This document shows, one piece after another, positions 7,946 through 16,968 of a stretch of DNA of 64,000 bases (position 1 is the first letter of the stretch; every line of letters begins with the position of its first letter). Source of the stretch: JAQBRD01 sp041158765 (GTDB lineage Bacteria > Patescibacteriota > Minisyncoccia > Phycocordibacterales > PALSA-1337); assembly GCA_041158765.1 (NCBI GenBank), contig JBEBAU010000018.1, forward strand, positions 1 through 64,000. The letters run 5' to 3'. A program made the translations under genes and the position numbers. Below the pieces are notes generated by a model. It made no database searches. It worked only from the letters and a program-made list of their open reading frames with translations, and was not told the origin of the DNA.

Positions 7946-9094
7946 GTGAAAAATACACAGCAAAAGAAGAAGGTATTCGTGGGAATGTCCGGAGGAGTTG
8001 ATAGCTCGGTTTCTGCGGCATTGCTCAAACATGCCGGTTACGATGTAACTGGAGTGTTTATCAAGGTGTGGCAACCTGATTGGATTACCTGTACGTGGAG
8101 AGAAGATCGAATTGATGCAATGCGAGTAGCAGCAGTGCTCGGTATCAAATTCGTAACGCTCGATCTCGAAGATGTGTATAAACGCGAGGTAGTTGATTAT
8201 ATGATTGCCGAATATCGTGCTGGGCGAACACCAAATCCCGATGTGATGTGTAATCGGTATGTGAAATTTGGTGGATTTTTTGATTGGGCAATGAAACAGG
8301 GTGCTGATTATGTTGCAACGGGACACTATGCACGAATTGTGAAAAAAGAGGGTGTTGTAGCTGGAAGTGGTGAAAATGCAGACAAAAGAAACGTGGCGAT
8401 ATATGAATTATGTGCAGGAGACGATCGAAACAAAGATCAGTCGTATTTTCTTTGGACACTTGGGCAGCGCGAGCTTTCGCACACGCTGTTTCCTGTGGGT
8501 GCTATCGAAAAGCCAGCTGTGCGAAAGCTCGCGCATTCTTTCAAACTTCCAACTGCCACAAAAAAAGATAGCCAAGGCCTTTGTTTCATTGGAAAAATTG
8601 ATATCAAAGATTTTCTTTCACGATATATTGAAACAAAGCCCGGTATGGTACTTGATGAAAAAGGTGAAAAAATCGGCAGTCATGACGGTGCGGTGTTTTT
8701 TACGATGGGAGAGCGACACGGTTTCACTATTGATGCCAAGCACAAAACCCCCAATGACAATCCGTATTATGTCGTTTCAAAAGATATTGAAAAAAATACC
8801 ATAACTGTCGCTTCTGGAAAATCAGATACACAGACTTTCATACAAAAAGAGATTACTCTTGAGCAAACGAATTGGAATACTGACATCATACCCGTAGCCA
8901 CTGCCACATATTATGCTCGACCACGATATCGTGCAGCACTCGTACCAATTTCAATTCAAGATGCCAATAACACAAAAAAGACCACAAGAATTATTTTCAC
9001 TGAACCACAACAAACACTTTCATCTGGACAATCACTCGTGATATACGCTGACGCTCAAGGAGAGGTGTGTATTGGTGGAGGAATCATTGCATAA
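7946..9094 (+). CDS. mnmA: tRNA-specific 2-thiouridylase MnmA
   Basis: MnmA inserts sulphur at C2 of the wobble uridine (U34) of Lys, Glu and Gln tRNAs. The PP-loop SGGVDSS lies at the N-terminus. The catalytic Cys pair is in NPDVMCN and GLCFIG, and the middle has the MnmA-type ATGHYAR and NKDQSYFLW segments. At 382 residues it has normal length. The preferred start is GTG 7946: it lies 6 nt after a possible -10 TATCGT (7934-7939), which has a weak -35 TTGTAT (7911-7916) 17 nt away. The frame extends upstream to 7901 with non-family sequence. The C-terminal beta-barrel is diverged but present. Confidence 0.93.
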   Translation: MKNTQQKKKVFVGMSGGVDSSVSAALLKHAGYDVTGVFIKVWQPDWITCTWREDRIDAMRVAAVLGIKFVTLDLEDVYKREVVDYMIAEYRAGRTPNPDVMCNRYVKFGGFFDWAMKQGADYVATGHYARIVKKEGVVAGSGENADKRNVAIYELCAGDDRNKDQSYFLWTLGQRELSHTLFPVGAIEKPAVRKLAHSFKLPTATKKDSQGLCFIGKIDIKDFLSRYIETKPGMVLDEKGEKIGSHDGAVFFTMGERHGFTIDAKHKTPNDNPYYVVSKDIEKNTITVASGKSDTQTFIQKEITLEQTNWNTDIIPVATATYYARPRYRAALVPISIQDANNTKKTTRIIFTEPQQTLSSGQSLVIYADAQGEVCIGGGIIA

Positions 9095-9114
9095 TTCTTG
9101 GTATACTGTTTGTC

Positions 9115-9960
9115 ATGAATCACCTCATGTACATTACCAAGGCTGATGGAGGCAAGGAGCTCTTCGAGGAAGAAAAGCTTGTTGATTCGCTTCGTCGTGT
9201 TGGTGGATCCGAAGAATTGATCGCATCGGTTGTGGAGAAGGTTGAAAGTGAAATGCGTGATGGTATGACGACTGGTGAAATTTATGCGCACGCCTTCGAG
9301 CTCCTACGACAGCGTTCAAGTCATGTTGCGGTGAAGTACTCGCTTCGCAGAGCACTTTCGGAACTTGGTCCAAATGGTTTTCCTTTTGAAAAATTTATTG
9401 CAGAAATATTTAAGACATGGGGATATCAGACACTTACTGATCAAACCGTCATGGGTTCTTGTGTACCACACGAAGTTGATATTGTTGCGTGGAATCCAGA
9501 GAAGCTAATCATGGTTGAAGCGAAGTTTCATAATGAATTCGGAATCAAATCTGATGTGAAAGTTGCACTCTATGTGAAAGCCCGCTTCGACGATATTAAG
9601 GGCGCGATATACGATTATGGAGGTATTAAGCGCGAAATGACCGAAGGCTGGCTTGTGACGAATACGAAGTTCACCGATCAAGCAATTCGGTATGGCGAAT
9701 GCAAGGGTTTGAAAATGATTGGTTGGAACTATCCTGCACGTGGCAATCTCCAGCAGATCATCGAAGGTTCAGGACTTCACCCGTTTACTTGTCTCTCAAC
9801 TTTGAGTAATGTACATAAACGAGCACTTCTCGATCGAGGAATACTGCTCTGTCGTGATATCAAAGCACAGCCGGCAATTTTGAAAGAGCTCGGTATGGAT
9901 ATGGCAAAAGCTAATGCAGTAATTGATGAAATAAATGAAGTGTGTGGTTTTCACGAATAA
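9115..9960 (+). CDS. ATP-cone / PD-(D/E)XK nuclease / helix-hairpin-helix protein
   Basis: This 282-residue protein has three modules. Residues about 1-90 form an ATP-cone (YITKADGGKELFEEEKLVDSL), the nucleotide-sensing domain known from ribonucleotide reductases and NrdR. Residues about 100-200 form a restriction-endonuclease-like fold with HEVDIVAW ... IMVEAKFH giving the D-ExK catalytic set. The C-terminus (LSTLSNVHKRALLDRGILLC to ELGMDMAKANAVIDEI) is helix-hairpin-helix-like. It is predicted to be a nucleotide-responsive DNA nuclease; the target is unknown. Start ATG 9115 is 7 nt downstream of an extended -10, TGGTATACT (9099-9107), implying a leaderless message. The open frame back to 9067 overlaps mnmA and is rejected. 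Confidence 0.8.
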   Translation: MNHLMYITKADGGKELFEEEKLVDSLRRVGGSEELIASVVEKVESEMRDGMTTGEIYAHAFELLRQRSSHVAVKYSLRRALSELGPNGFPFEKFIAEIFKTWGYQTLTDQTVMGSCVPHEVDIVAWNPEKLIMVEAKFHNEFGIKSDVKVALYVKARFDDIKGAIYDYGGIKREMTEGWLVTNTKFTDQAIRYGECKGLKMIGWNYPARGNLQQIIEGSGLHPFTCLSTLSNVHKRALLDRGILLCRDIKAQPAILKELGMDMAKANAVIDEINEVCGFHE

Positions 9961-9976
9961 TAAATAGTAATTTCAC

Positions 9977-11203
9977 ATGAAAAAAACAGCATATAAGCCT
10001 CCACAAAAAATACTTGAAAAGTACGCAGATGTACTCGTGAATTTTGCTTTGGGTGGAGGAAAAGGAATAAAAAAGGGCGAGGTCGTGCGTATAACTGCAG
10101 AAGAATGTGCGAAACCGCTATTCCTTGAATTACGCAAGGCAGTGTGGCGTGCTGGTGGGCATGTGATTTCACATTATCTTCCAAGCAATGATGAAGAATA
10201 CAATGTTGAAAAGGACTTTTTCGATCACGCATTGCAACATCAACTCGAATTTTTCCCTGAGCACTCACTTAAGGGTCTTATCAAGCAACTTGACCACACT
10301 ATTTTCATCATTAGCGAAACAGACAAAAAGGCACTTGCAGGTGTTGATCCAAAAAAGATGATGCAAGTCGGACAAGCGATGAAGCCATTCATGGAATGGA
10401 GAAATGAAAAGGAGAATGCGGGCAAATTCACATGGACACTCGCACTCTACGGCACTGAAGCTATGGCAAAAGAGGCGGGGATGTCTCTCGAAGAATATTG
10501 GAAACAAATAATCAATGCATGCTATCTCAATGACGCTAATCCAATTGCTACTTGGAAGAAGGTCTACAAAAACCTCGAATCATATCGAAACAAGCTCAAC
10601 AAAATGCAGTTTGATAAGTTCCATGTACAAGGTCCTGATGCAGATCTCTGGATTAGCTATGGTGAGAAGCGTGCATGGATGGGTGGCTCTGGTCGTAATG
10701 TGCCAAGCTTCGAACTTTTCACATCACCTGATTGTAGGGGAACTAACGGCTGGATTCGTTTCAATCAGCCCCTCTATCGCTACGGTAATCTTATTGAAGG
10801 TATTGAGCTTACATTCAAGGATGGTCATGTGGTGAAAGCTTCTGCCACAAAGAATGAAAAAGTCTTGAAACAAATGATCGCTACTGAGAACGCAGATATG
10901 GTTGGAGAGTTTTCTATGACAGACAAGCGGTTTTCAAAAATTACAAAGTTTATGGCCGAGACGCTTTTTGATGAAAATATCGGCGGGGAACACGGTAATA
11001 CACATATTGCGCTCGGTAATGCATATCATGATTGTTATGCTGGAAATCCAGCGAAGGTTACCAAAAAACAGTGGCATAAGCTTGGCTACAATAATTCATC
11101 AGTGCATACAGATATGGTTTCAACTGCGCCACGCACCATCACCGCATATATGAAAGATGGTTCAACGAAGGTGATATACAAGGATGGAATGTATGTTCTG
11201 TAG
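9977..11203 (+). CDS. M29-family aminopeptidase
   Basis: This 408-residue protein matches the M29 (thermophilic aminopeptidase T/AmpS) metallopeptidases, which remove N-terminal residues using two metal ions. Typical segments are ADLWISYGEKRAWMGGSGRNVPSFELFTSP (one Glu ligand), the following GWIRFNQPLY, a second Glu in MVGEFSM, and the His cluster GGEHGNTHIALGNAY. Length is normal. It follows the ATP-cone nuclease by 16 nt. It is expected to be cytoplasmic and to serve peptide recycling, useful for a host-dependent bacterium with few biosynthetic pathways (inference). Confidence 0.9.
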   Translation: MKKTAYKPPQKILEKYADVLVNFALGGGKGIKKGEVVRITAEECAKPLFLELRKAVWRAGGHVISHYLPSNDEEYNVEKDFFDHALQHQLEFFPEHSLKGLIKQLDHTIFIISETDKKALAGVDPKKMMQVGQAMKPFMEWRNEKENAGKFTWTLALYGTEAMAKEAGMSLEEYWKQIINACYLNDANPIATWKKVYKNLESYRNKLNKMQFDKFHVQGPDADLWISYGEKRAWMGGSGRNVPSFELFTSPDCRGTNGWIRFNQPLYRYGNLIEGIELTFKDGHVVKASATKNEKVLKQMIATENADMVGEFSMTDKRFSKITKFMAETLFDENIGGEHGNTHIALGNAYHDCYAGNPAKVTKKQWHKLGYNNSSVHTDMVSTAPRTITAYMKDGSTKVIYKDGMYVL

Positions 11204-11218
11204 CTTTTTTGTGAGGGA

Positions 11219-11247
11219 TTGACAAAGCGCGATTTTTACGCTACTTT
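11219..11247 (+). promoter_or_regulatory. Predicted promoter of orphan gene 11329-11691
   Basis: TTGACA 11219-11224, a 17-nt spacer and TACTTT 11242-11247, giving an approximately 75-nt leader before the ATG, unlike the short leaders of the core genes. Confidence 0.7.
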
Positions 11248-11328
11248 TTGATGCATTGTAGTACCCGTGATGTGCCTGTAGCATGTTTCGGTTAGATTGA
11301 AAAAAACAACCTCCGCCACCAATTAGTT

Positions 11329-11691
11329 ATGATATTAGCCACACTCTATCACCCGAAGAGTTCTTTGGGTCCGCATCAAGCTGCGGTGATTTTGCAAACG
11401 TTCCCTGATCTTTTCCGGAACGCTGTGTATCAGGATCAGCCACAGAGCAATCGCGCTCGTAACAAAGTGTTTCTGGAAATTCGTGAATATTCTGGAAATG
11501 CAGTTACTCCGCGAATGCTGATCGTGATTGAAGTTGTGGGGCAGTTGGTCAGTAACCACCCACTCTACAGCGAAGAGGGCTGCCGCGCTCTGAAGGATTC
11601 AATTTTGAAAAAAAATCCTGCAGCTCCCCAGAGTTTGAGCATTTTCGACTTCGACCTTGTCGTGAAATTCGCGTCCGGCATCGTTGCTTGA
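11329..11691 (+). CDS. Orphan protein of atypical codon use
   Basis: This 120-residue cytoplasmic protein has no recognised domain. Its middle is mixed helix (TPRMLIVIEVVGQLVSNHPL) and it ends in a hydrophobic-rich tail. CCG, CGC and GCG codons are common, whereas core neighbours prefer CCA, CGA and GCA, pointing to a different origin or expression class. It has its own TTGACA promoter and its own terminator, so it is a single-gene unit between an aminopeptidase gene and alaS. The stop codon is TGA. No ribosome binding site is visible. Confidence 0.6.
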   Translation: MILATLYHPKSSLGPHQAAVILQTFPDLFRNAVYQDQPQSNRARNKVFLEIREYSGNAVTPRMLIVIEVVGQLVSNHPLYSEEGCRALKDSILKKNPAAPQSLSIFDFDLVVKFASGIVA

Positions 11692-11712
11692 ACTTTTCTT
11701 GTGCGACACACC

Positions 11713-11745
11713 AAAGCCTTTCTTTTTGAAAGGCTTTTTATTTTT
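11713..11745 (+). terminator. Intrinsic terminator
   Basis: 10-bp stem AAAGCCTTTC/GAAAGGCTTT, TTTTT loop, T-rich tail. Confidence 0.85.
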
Positions 11746-11806
11746 CACAATATATAGACACCGCCATAAACTCGAAAAAAAACCATAAATCTGTTATATT
11801 GCTCGC

Positions 11807-13693
11807 ATGGATACAAAGCTCAGCTCAGCCCAAATACGTTCACGATTCCTCGCTTTCTTCGAGAAGCGAGGGCATACAATCATACCTTCTGCATCTCTCG
11901 TTACGAGCGATGAAAAGGGTGTAACCAATCCTACACTTTTCAACACTGCTGGTATGCAACCGCTCATACCATATCTTCTTGGTAAGCCATATATTAAGGA
12001 CGGCGCGACTGTCACTCGTCTTGCTGATTCACAGAAGTGCGTTCGTACTATTGATATTGATGATATTGGTGATAAGACACATGCTACTTTTTTTGAAATG
12101 CTTGGTAATTGGTCTCTTGGTGATTATTTCAAAAAAGAGGCTATTGAATGGAGTTTTCAATTCTTAACTAATCCAGTTGATGCCCCGAAGGGTGATGCTG
12201 GTCTTGGTCTCAATCCAAACCGTCTTTACGTCAGTGTTTTCGAAGGTGATGCTGTTGCGCCACGTGATGAAGAAGCAGCTGAAATTTGGCGAGCTATTTT
12301 CAAAAAGAATGGTATTGATTTTGGTGGGGATACAACACAAGGTGAAGCTGGTCGCATTTTCTATTTGCCTGCAAAAAATAATTGGTGGGAAGCTGGAGAC
12401 AATGGTCCATGCGGTCCTGATACAGAGATGTTTTATGATGTTGAAAATACATTCGGTGGCAAGCTTCTCACGCACGCTGAGTATGTGAAGGCTGATGATG
12501 AGCGAACCGTGCTCGAGATTTGGAATGATGTATTCATGCAGTATGAAAAGAAGGACGGCAAAGTCATCGGCAAACTTCCAAAGCCATCTGTTGATACAGG
12601 CGCCGGCCTTGAGCGTCTCACAATGACATTACAGGGTGTGGATAATATTTACGATACGGATTTGTTGAAGCCCGTTATGGATCTCATGAAGAATCCAAAT
12701 GCAGATATTCGTAATAAACGAATAGTTGCAGATCATCTTCGAGCAAGCGTTTTCATGATTTCAGATGGTGTTATTCCATCAAATACTGATCGAGGATACA
12801 TCCTCCGTCGTCTTATTCGTCGCGCGGTTATGAATACAACCGATAAGAAGCTTGATGCACCACGAGTGAATGCATTCGTTACTACACTTGTGCAGATTTA
12901 TGCCGATTCATATCCAGAACTTACGAATGGTGTTGAACAAATAAAAAAAGTTTTACTTGAAGAGTGTGAAAAGTTTGCTAAGACACTCGAGCAAGGTATG
13001 AAAGAATTCGATAAGGTTACTCAGGGAGTGAGTGAAATTTCTGGTCCTGTTGCTCTTACACTTTCATCATCATTTGGTCTGCCAATCGATTCGATTGAAG
13101 AACTCGCAAAAAGTCATGGTAAAACTGTGAATATCGCAGAATATCTTACAGAATTCAAAAAACACCAAGACCTCTCTCGTGCGGGTGCAGAACAGAAGTT
13201 CAAGGGTGGTCTTGCTGATGCAAATGATCCGATGGTGCTTCGATATCATACAGCTACGCACCTTCTTCATCAGGCACTTCACGATGTACTTGGCGAAGAA
13301 TCAGGGGGTCAGAAGGGTTCGAATATCACCGCTGAGCGATTACGTTTTGATTTCATGGGTATCAAGCTTACTGACGAGCAAAAGAAGCGAGTTGAGGATA
13401 TTGTGAATGAAAAAATTGCCCTCAAATTACCAATGAATAAAGTGGTTCTTCCAAAGAGTGAGGCAGAGAAGACTGGTGCACGGCATTTCTTTGGTGAAAA
13501 GTACGGCGATGAAGTTTCAATTTATTTCATTGGTACTGATCTTGCTCATGCTTACTCAAAAGAGTTCTGTGGAGGTCCACACGTTACCAATACTGCTGAT
13601 CTTGCAGGGCCTGAAGGCACGTGGAAATTCAAAATCCAAAAAGAAGAAGCTGTTTCACAGGGTGTTCGACGTATCAAAGCTGTTTTGCAGTAA
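11807..13693 (+). CDS. alaS: Alanyl-tRNA synthetase, short form
   Basis: AlaRS charges tRNA-Ala. The catalytic core is at the N-terminus (SAQIRSRFLAFFEKRGHTII, FNTAGMQPLIPYLLG, ADSQKCVRTIDIDDIG, FEMLGNWSLGDYFK). The editing (tRNA-SAD) domain is present, with zinc/editing motifs HTATHLLHQAL at about residue 481 and FCGGPHV near residue 587. At 628 residues it stops right after the editing domain: the oligomerisation/C-Ala (DHHA1) domain of the usual 870-residue enzyme is absent, a shortening seen in CPR genomes. ATG 11807 lies 6 nt after the -10 TATATT (11795-11800), suggesting a leaderless message. Confidence 0.95.
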   Translation: MDTKLSSAQIRSRFLAFFEKRGHTIIPSASLVTSDEKGVTNPTLFNTAGMQPLIPYLLGKPYIKDGATVTRLADSQKCVRTIDIDDIGDKTHATFFEMLGNWSLGDYFKKEAIEWSFQFLTNPVDAPKGDAGLGLNPNRLYVSVFEGDAVAPRDEEAAEIWRAIFKKNGIDFGGDTTQGEAGRIFYLPAKNNWWEAGDNGPCGPDTEMFYDVENTFGGKLLTHAEYVKADDERTVLEIWNDVFMQYEKKDGKVIGKLPKPSVDTGAGLERLTMTLQGVDNIYDTDLLKPVMDLMKNPNADIRNKRIVADHLRASVFMISDGVIPSNTDRGYILRRLIRRAVMNTTDKKLDAPRVNAFVTTLVQIYADSYPELTNGVEQIKKVLLEECEKFAKTLEQGMKEFDKVTQGVSEISGPVALTLSSSFGLPIDSIEELAKSHGKTVNIAEYLTEFKKHQDLSRAGAEQKFKGGLADANDPMVLRYHTATHLLHQALHDVLGEESGGQKGSNITAERLRFDFMGIKLTDEQKKRVEDIVNEKIALKLPMNKVVLPKSEAEKTGARHFFGEKYGDEVSIYFIGTDLAHAYSKEFCGGPHVTNTADLAGPEGTWKFKIQKEEAVSQGVRRIKAVLQ

Positions 13694-13729
13694 TATTGCT
13701 CATTGCACATTCGTATTGTTTGAATTATC

Positions 13730-13759
13730 ACCACCTGTGATTCACGGCTGTGATATACT
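13730..13759 (+). promoter_or_regulatory. Predicted promoter of the actin-like/membrane pair
   Basis: TTGAAT 13730-13735, an 18-nt spacer, TATACT 13754-13759 with a TGA extension. The ATG is 6 nt downstream, so the transcript should be leaderless. Confidence 0.65.
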
Positions 13760-13765
13760 AGACGC

Positions 13766-15016
13766 ATGTCCTTCACATCACTTTTTCGCCATACAGAAAA
13801 AGCTACAGTAGAACAGGGTGCCGGTGCACTTTGGGCGCTTATCGACATTCAGAGTGGTCTTGTTCGAGGTTCTCTCGTACTTTTGAATCCGGGTAAGCCT
13901 TCACGTATTCTATATACAACACAACACCAGCTCCCACACAAAACAATTGCAAGTTCAGCGTATATTACCAAGATGATGCTGAAAGGCGTTTCTGAGGTTG
14001 CCGCAGAATTAAGCAAAAAAGGCTTCATCAGTGCTGATGTTGGTGGTACTGTGGATTCTTCTGGACAGCAATTTGGATATCACGGCAATCTCGCTGGCGT
14101 GCATTACATTCTTTCATCTCCTTGGGTAATATCTCAGACAAAAACAGTAAAAATTGCATATGACAAACCAACAGTTATTACTCAAGCAACTGTTCAAGGG
14201 GTTATCGATCGAGCTCGTGCCGAACTTGAAGCGGGAGAATTTAATTTTGATGCAATTTCAATTGAACAAAAAATATTTGAAGTGAAACTTAACGGCTATT
14301 CGGTCGGTAATTATGAAGGAAAGACAGCAAGTAATCTCGAAGTCTCTTGTGCGATTTCAGTAAGCTCAAATAAGATTCTTGAAAAGATTGCTACACACGC
14401 ACAACGCTCGCTTCATACTAAGAGATTCCGATATCATTCAGCACTCTTACTTGAGTATGCGGGTCTACGAAGTGTATTACGTGATCATCAAGAATACATG
14501 GTCATCCACGCTCATAGCGAATTAACCGACGTGGTGGTAGTGAGAGCTGGAATGTGCGCATTCCTTTCATCATTTCCATTCGGAATATTCACGGTGCTCC
14601 GCAAAATCGCAAGAACAACTCGCCAGACGGTATCTATTGCTGATTCAACACTCGCTTTGTATGACCATAGTAATGAAAGTTCCGGCTCTATTCCAAAAAG
14701 CCTTTCTCGAGAAGAACAGATTAGATTGGAACCAGTGATTTCTGCTATCGGCAAAGGATGGATTCACGATCTCCATGCTGCTCTTGCACATGCTGGAGAA
14801 CGAATGGTTATTCCACGTTTGATTGTGCTTTCTGCACATAGTCATTTGTCGTTTTTCAAAAGCGAGCTCGAAAAGTCAGCTCCAGTAGGGTCTGCGCCAG
14901 CCATTTCAGCTTTGGAGCTTCCGGTGATAGAACCATTCGTGCAGTATGATCCGGGACAAGTACGAAGTTTGCGAATGGGAATATATACGACAGCGATAGC
15001 AAACCTTGAAAATTAA
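13766..15016 (+). CDS. Actin-like ATPase-family protein (PilM/FtsA-like, tentative)
   Basis: This 416-residue protein appears to have an actin-fold layout. The N-terminal ALIDIQSGLVRGSLVLL matches a phosphate-1-like strand-turn, and YMVIHAHSELTDVVVVRAG near residues 248-266 corresponds to phosphate-2. Conserved Gly/Asp residues are weak, so ATP binding is uncertain. The next gene, 14 nt downstream, encodes a single-pass membrane protein with a large external part. Such a cytoplasmic actin-like plus bitopic partner pair resembles PilM-PilN of type IV pili, or FtsA with its anchors. No pilin genes are seen in the window. The assignment rests on overall pattern, not on a decisive motif. Confidence 0.5.
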   Translation: MSFTSLFRHTEKATVEQGAGALWALIDIQSGLVRGSLVLLNPGKPSRILYTTQHQLPHKTIASSAYITKMMLKGVSEVAAELSKKGFISADVGGTVDSSGQQFGYHGNLAGVHYILSSPWVISQTKTVKIAYDKPTVITQATVQGVIDRARAELEAGEFNFDAISIEQKIFEVKLNGYSVGNYEGKTASNLEVSCAISVSSNKILEKIATHAQRSLHTKRFRYHSALLLEYAGLRSVLRDHQEYMVIHAHSELTDVVVVRAGMCAFLSSFPFGIFTVLRKIARTTRQTVSIADSTLALYDHSNESSGSIPKSLSREEQIRLEPVISAIGKGWIHDLHAALAHAGERMVIPRLIVLSAHSHLSFFKSELEKSAPVGSAPAISALELPVIEPFVQYDPGQVRSLRMGIYTTAIANLEN

Positions 15017-15030
15017 TTTAATATATTTTT

Positions 15031-16401
15031 ATGTCTGAAAAGAAGATGCCACAAGATATGGTTCCAAATAATCGTCGATCGATACGTGATATCAAGGTGA
15101 AGCTTACACCTATGGATGAAAAGCCTTTGCCACGAGCCAAGGTGACTGTGAAGCCTCCGCCAGAAGTTAGAGCTGCACGACGAGCAAGTTCAAGTACAGC
15201 TTCTGGTTCTGTTTCAAAAAAGAGACATGAATCAAATCGAACTAAGATGGTATTGATGTTTGGTATTTTGATATTGTGCATCGGTATTATTCTCGCAGCA
15301 ATTTCACTTATTTTTTCAAGTGGAACTGTTGTAGTGAAACCTAAGGTGATTTCACTTGCAGTGAATACATCAGTATCCGCTCGACCGAATGCCGCGAATA
15401 CCTCTGGTGGGCTTTCATACGAAGTTATTACTGCAACAAAAGACATGTACGCAACTATTCCTTCAGTTCCTGGGCCGGCTATTCTCAAAAAAGCTACAGG
15501 AACAGTCACTCTATATAACAAATACTCTGCTACACCTCAAAAAATCGTCGCAGGTACACGATTGAGCAATACGAAGGGTCTTATATATCGTACACAGACA
15601 GCGGTGACAATACCTGCAATGCGGGGAACAGGTAGCAAAGCCGTCGCAGGAAGTGTTGATGTGAAAGTTATTGCAGATCAAGCTGGTGCAAACTACAATG
15701 CGACACTCACAGACCTCACTGGTGATTTCAAAATTGTTGCATATAAGGGTACAACCAAATACACAACGATATTTGCGCGATCAAAGACCGACTTAGTTGG
15801 TGGATACTCAGGTGTAAGTACTGTTCCAGACAAAACTGCTCTTGCTACAACCCAAAAAGGTCTTTCACAAACACTCAAAGCACAACTTCTCGCAGATTCA
15901 AAGACATTGATACCAAAGGGTTATGTTTCATACAATGCCGCAGATCAGATTTCATATACTATGATTGATCCAGTTGCGAAGGGTACAAGCAGTGCGTCTG
16001 TAGGTGTGAAGGCAACCTATTCAACATATATTTTCAAATCAGTTGATTTGGTTAATACATTTGCAAAAGATCAGGTCGCACAGTTTCCATCAGGAGGATT
16101 CACTATCGAGGGTCTTGATGCGCTCAATGTTCAAATTGCTTCTTCAACAGCAGCCGCTGGATTATCAGCTTCATCATCAAAACCAATTTCATTTGGTTTG
16201 AAAGGGGATATCCGTCTTGTCGGTATTGTACCTGTGGATAAGTTGAAGCAAGAGCTTGTAGGAATAGCCCTTTCCGACACTGCTGGAGTAATAAAACGCT
16301 ATAGTACAATTGCGAGCGCCTATGCTAAAATATCTCCTGTCTGGATGCGTTCAATGCCTGATAGTCCAGAGCGTATTACCGTAGAAATTCAGTCAGAATA
16401 A
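15031..16401 (+). CDS. Bitopic membrane protein with baseplate-J-like extracellular domain
   Basis: This 456-residue protein has a basic, Pro-rich cytoplasmic N-terminus (1-72), a membrane segment at about 73-95 (VLMFGILILCIGIILAAISL), and a large external part. Residues about 155-240 (ATGTVTLYNKYSATPQKIVA ... AGTRLSN, then AGSVDVKVIADQAGANYNA) resemble the repeat annotated as baseplate J/gp47-like in many CPR membrane proteins. The rest is Ser/Thr/Ala-rich beta-type sequence. It is co-transcribed with the actin-like gene upstream. Its role is probably in envelope structure or appendage assembly (inference). Confidence 0.6.
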   Translation: MSEKKMPQDMVPNNRRSIRDIKVKLTPMDEKPLPRAKVTVKPPPEVRAARRASSSTASGSVSKKRHESNRTKMVLMFGILILCIGIILAAISLIFSSGTVVVKPKVISLAVNTSVSARPNAANTSGGLSYEVITATKDMYATIPSVPGPAILKKATGTVTLYNKYSATPQKIVAGTRLSNTKGLIYRTQTAVTIPAMRGTGSKAVAGSVDVKVIADQAGANYNATLTDLTGDFKIVAYKGTTKYTTIFARSKTDLVGGYSGVSTVPDKTALATTQKGLSQTLKAQLLADSKTLIPKGYVSYNAADQISYTMIDPVAKGTSSASVGVKATYSTYIFKSVDLVNTFAKDQVAQFPSGGFTIEGLDALNVQIASSTAAAGLSASSSKPISFGLKGDIRLVGIVPVDKLKQELVGIALSDTAGVIKRYSTIASAYAKISPVWMRSMPDSPERITVEIQSE

Positions 16402-16452
16402 CCTCAAGTTGGGGTCAAAAAGGCAGCCAACACGGAAATCCCCGTGCTGGTA

Positions 16453-16481
16453 TTGACTTTTTTTGTGCTTTCAGCTACTAT
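16453..16481 (+). promoter_or_regulatory. Predicted promoter of the ribosomal protein/rpoA operon
   Basis: TTGACT 16453-16458, a 17-nt spacer, TACTAT 16476-16481. A near-perfect hairpin (16427-16450, CCAACACGG/CCGTGCTGG, one mismatch) lies just upstream and may terminate the previous gene. Confidence 0.7.
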
Positions 16482-16540
16482 GGTTCGACGCGTTACGTTT
16501 GGTGTATCGCGATGTTCTCTAGTCTCTATTTCGAAAAACC

Positions 16541-16759
16541 TTGGCAAAAATTTCCGCAAATAATCTCACATTTGGAGTAGTTACAGAAGCGTTGCCTGAT
16601 ACGCTTTTCCGAGTGAAGCTTGATGGAAAAGATGATGTGGTGCTTGCATATCTCGCTGGCAAGATGCGCATGCATCGGATCAAGGTGCTTATCGGCGATC
16701 GAGTAGAGTTGGCACTTGACCCATACGGGGGACGTGCACGCGTCACCAAACGTTTGTAG
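16541..16759 (+). CDS. infA: Translation initiation factor IF-1
   Basis: IF-1 is a 72-residue OB-fold protein that binds the 30S A site. The segments LTFGVVTEALPDTLFRVKL, VLAYLAGKMRMHRIKV and GDRVELALDPYGG are diagnostic. The start must be TTG 16541: the frame is closed by TAG at 16520 and has no ATG or GTG between. No Shine-Dalgarno precedes it. It opens the ribosomal protein operon, the usual place for infA next to rpmJ. Confidence 0.93.
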   Translation: MAKISANNLTFGVVTEALPDTLFRVKLDGKDDVVLAYLAGKMRMHRIKVLIGDRVELALDPYGGRARVTKRL

Positions 16760-16818
16760 CAAAGAGTTAGACATGACCGCAGAAATACATTTCAAATCAA
16801 AAAAAGCAAAATAATATT

Positions 16819-16935
16819 ATGAAAGTAAAAGCATCAGTAAAAAAGATTTGTCCAAAGTGTAGCGTTGTTCGACGCAAGGGTTATGTATACATTATCTGCA
16901 AGGCAAATCCTCGCCACAAGCAGAGACAGGGCTAA
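16819..16935 (+). CDS. rpmJ: 50S ribosomal protein bL36
   Basis: This 38-residue protein starts MKVKASVKKICPKC and has the zinc-ribbon ligands C-x2-C ... C ... H (CPKC, C in YIICKANPRH). It sits between infA and rpsM as in most bacteria. It binds 23S rRNA late in 50S assembly. Confidence 0.97.
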   Translation: MKVKASVKKICPKCSVVRRKGYVYIICKANPRHKQRQG

Positions 16936-16968
16936 TACGAATTATTTCAATATCATTATATTAATCAC

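Noticed and set aside
15018..15521. 167-codon minus-strand frame
   Set aside because: Antisense to the bitopic membrane protein gene; no start signal and no recognisable domain.
16480..16563. 27-codon frame from ATG 16480 as a leader peptide of the ribosomal operon
   Set aside because: Its ATG overlaps the -10 of the predicted promoter, so it would precede the transcript start, and it overlaps infA.
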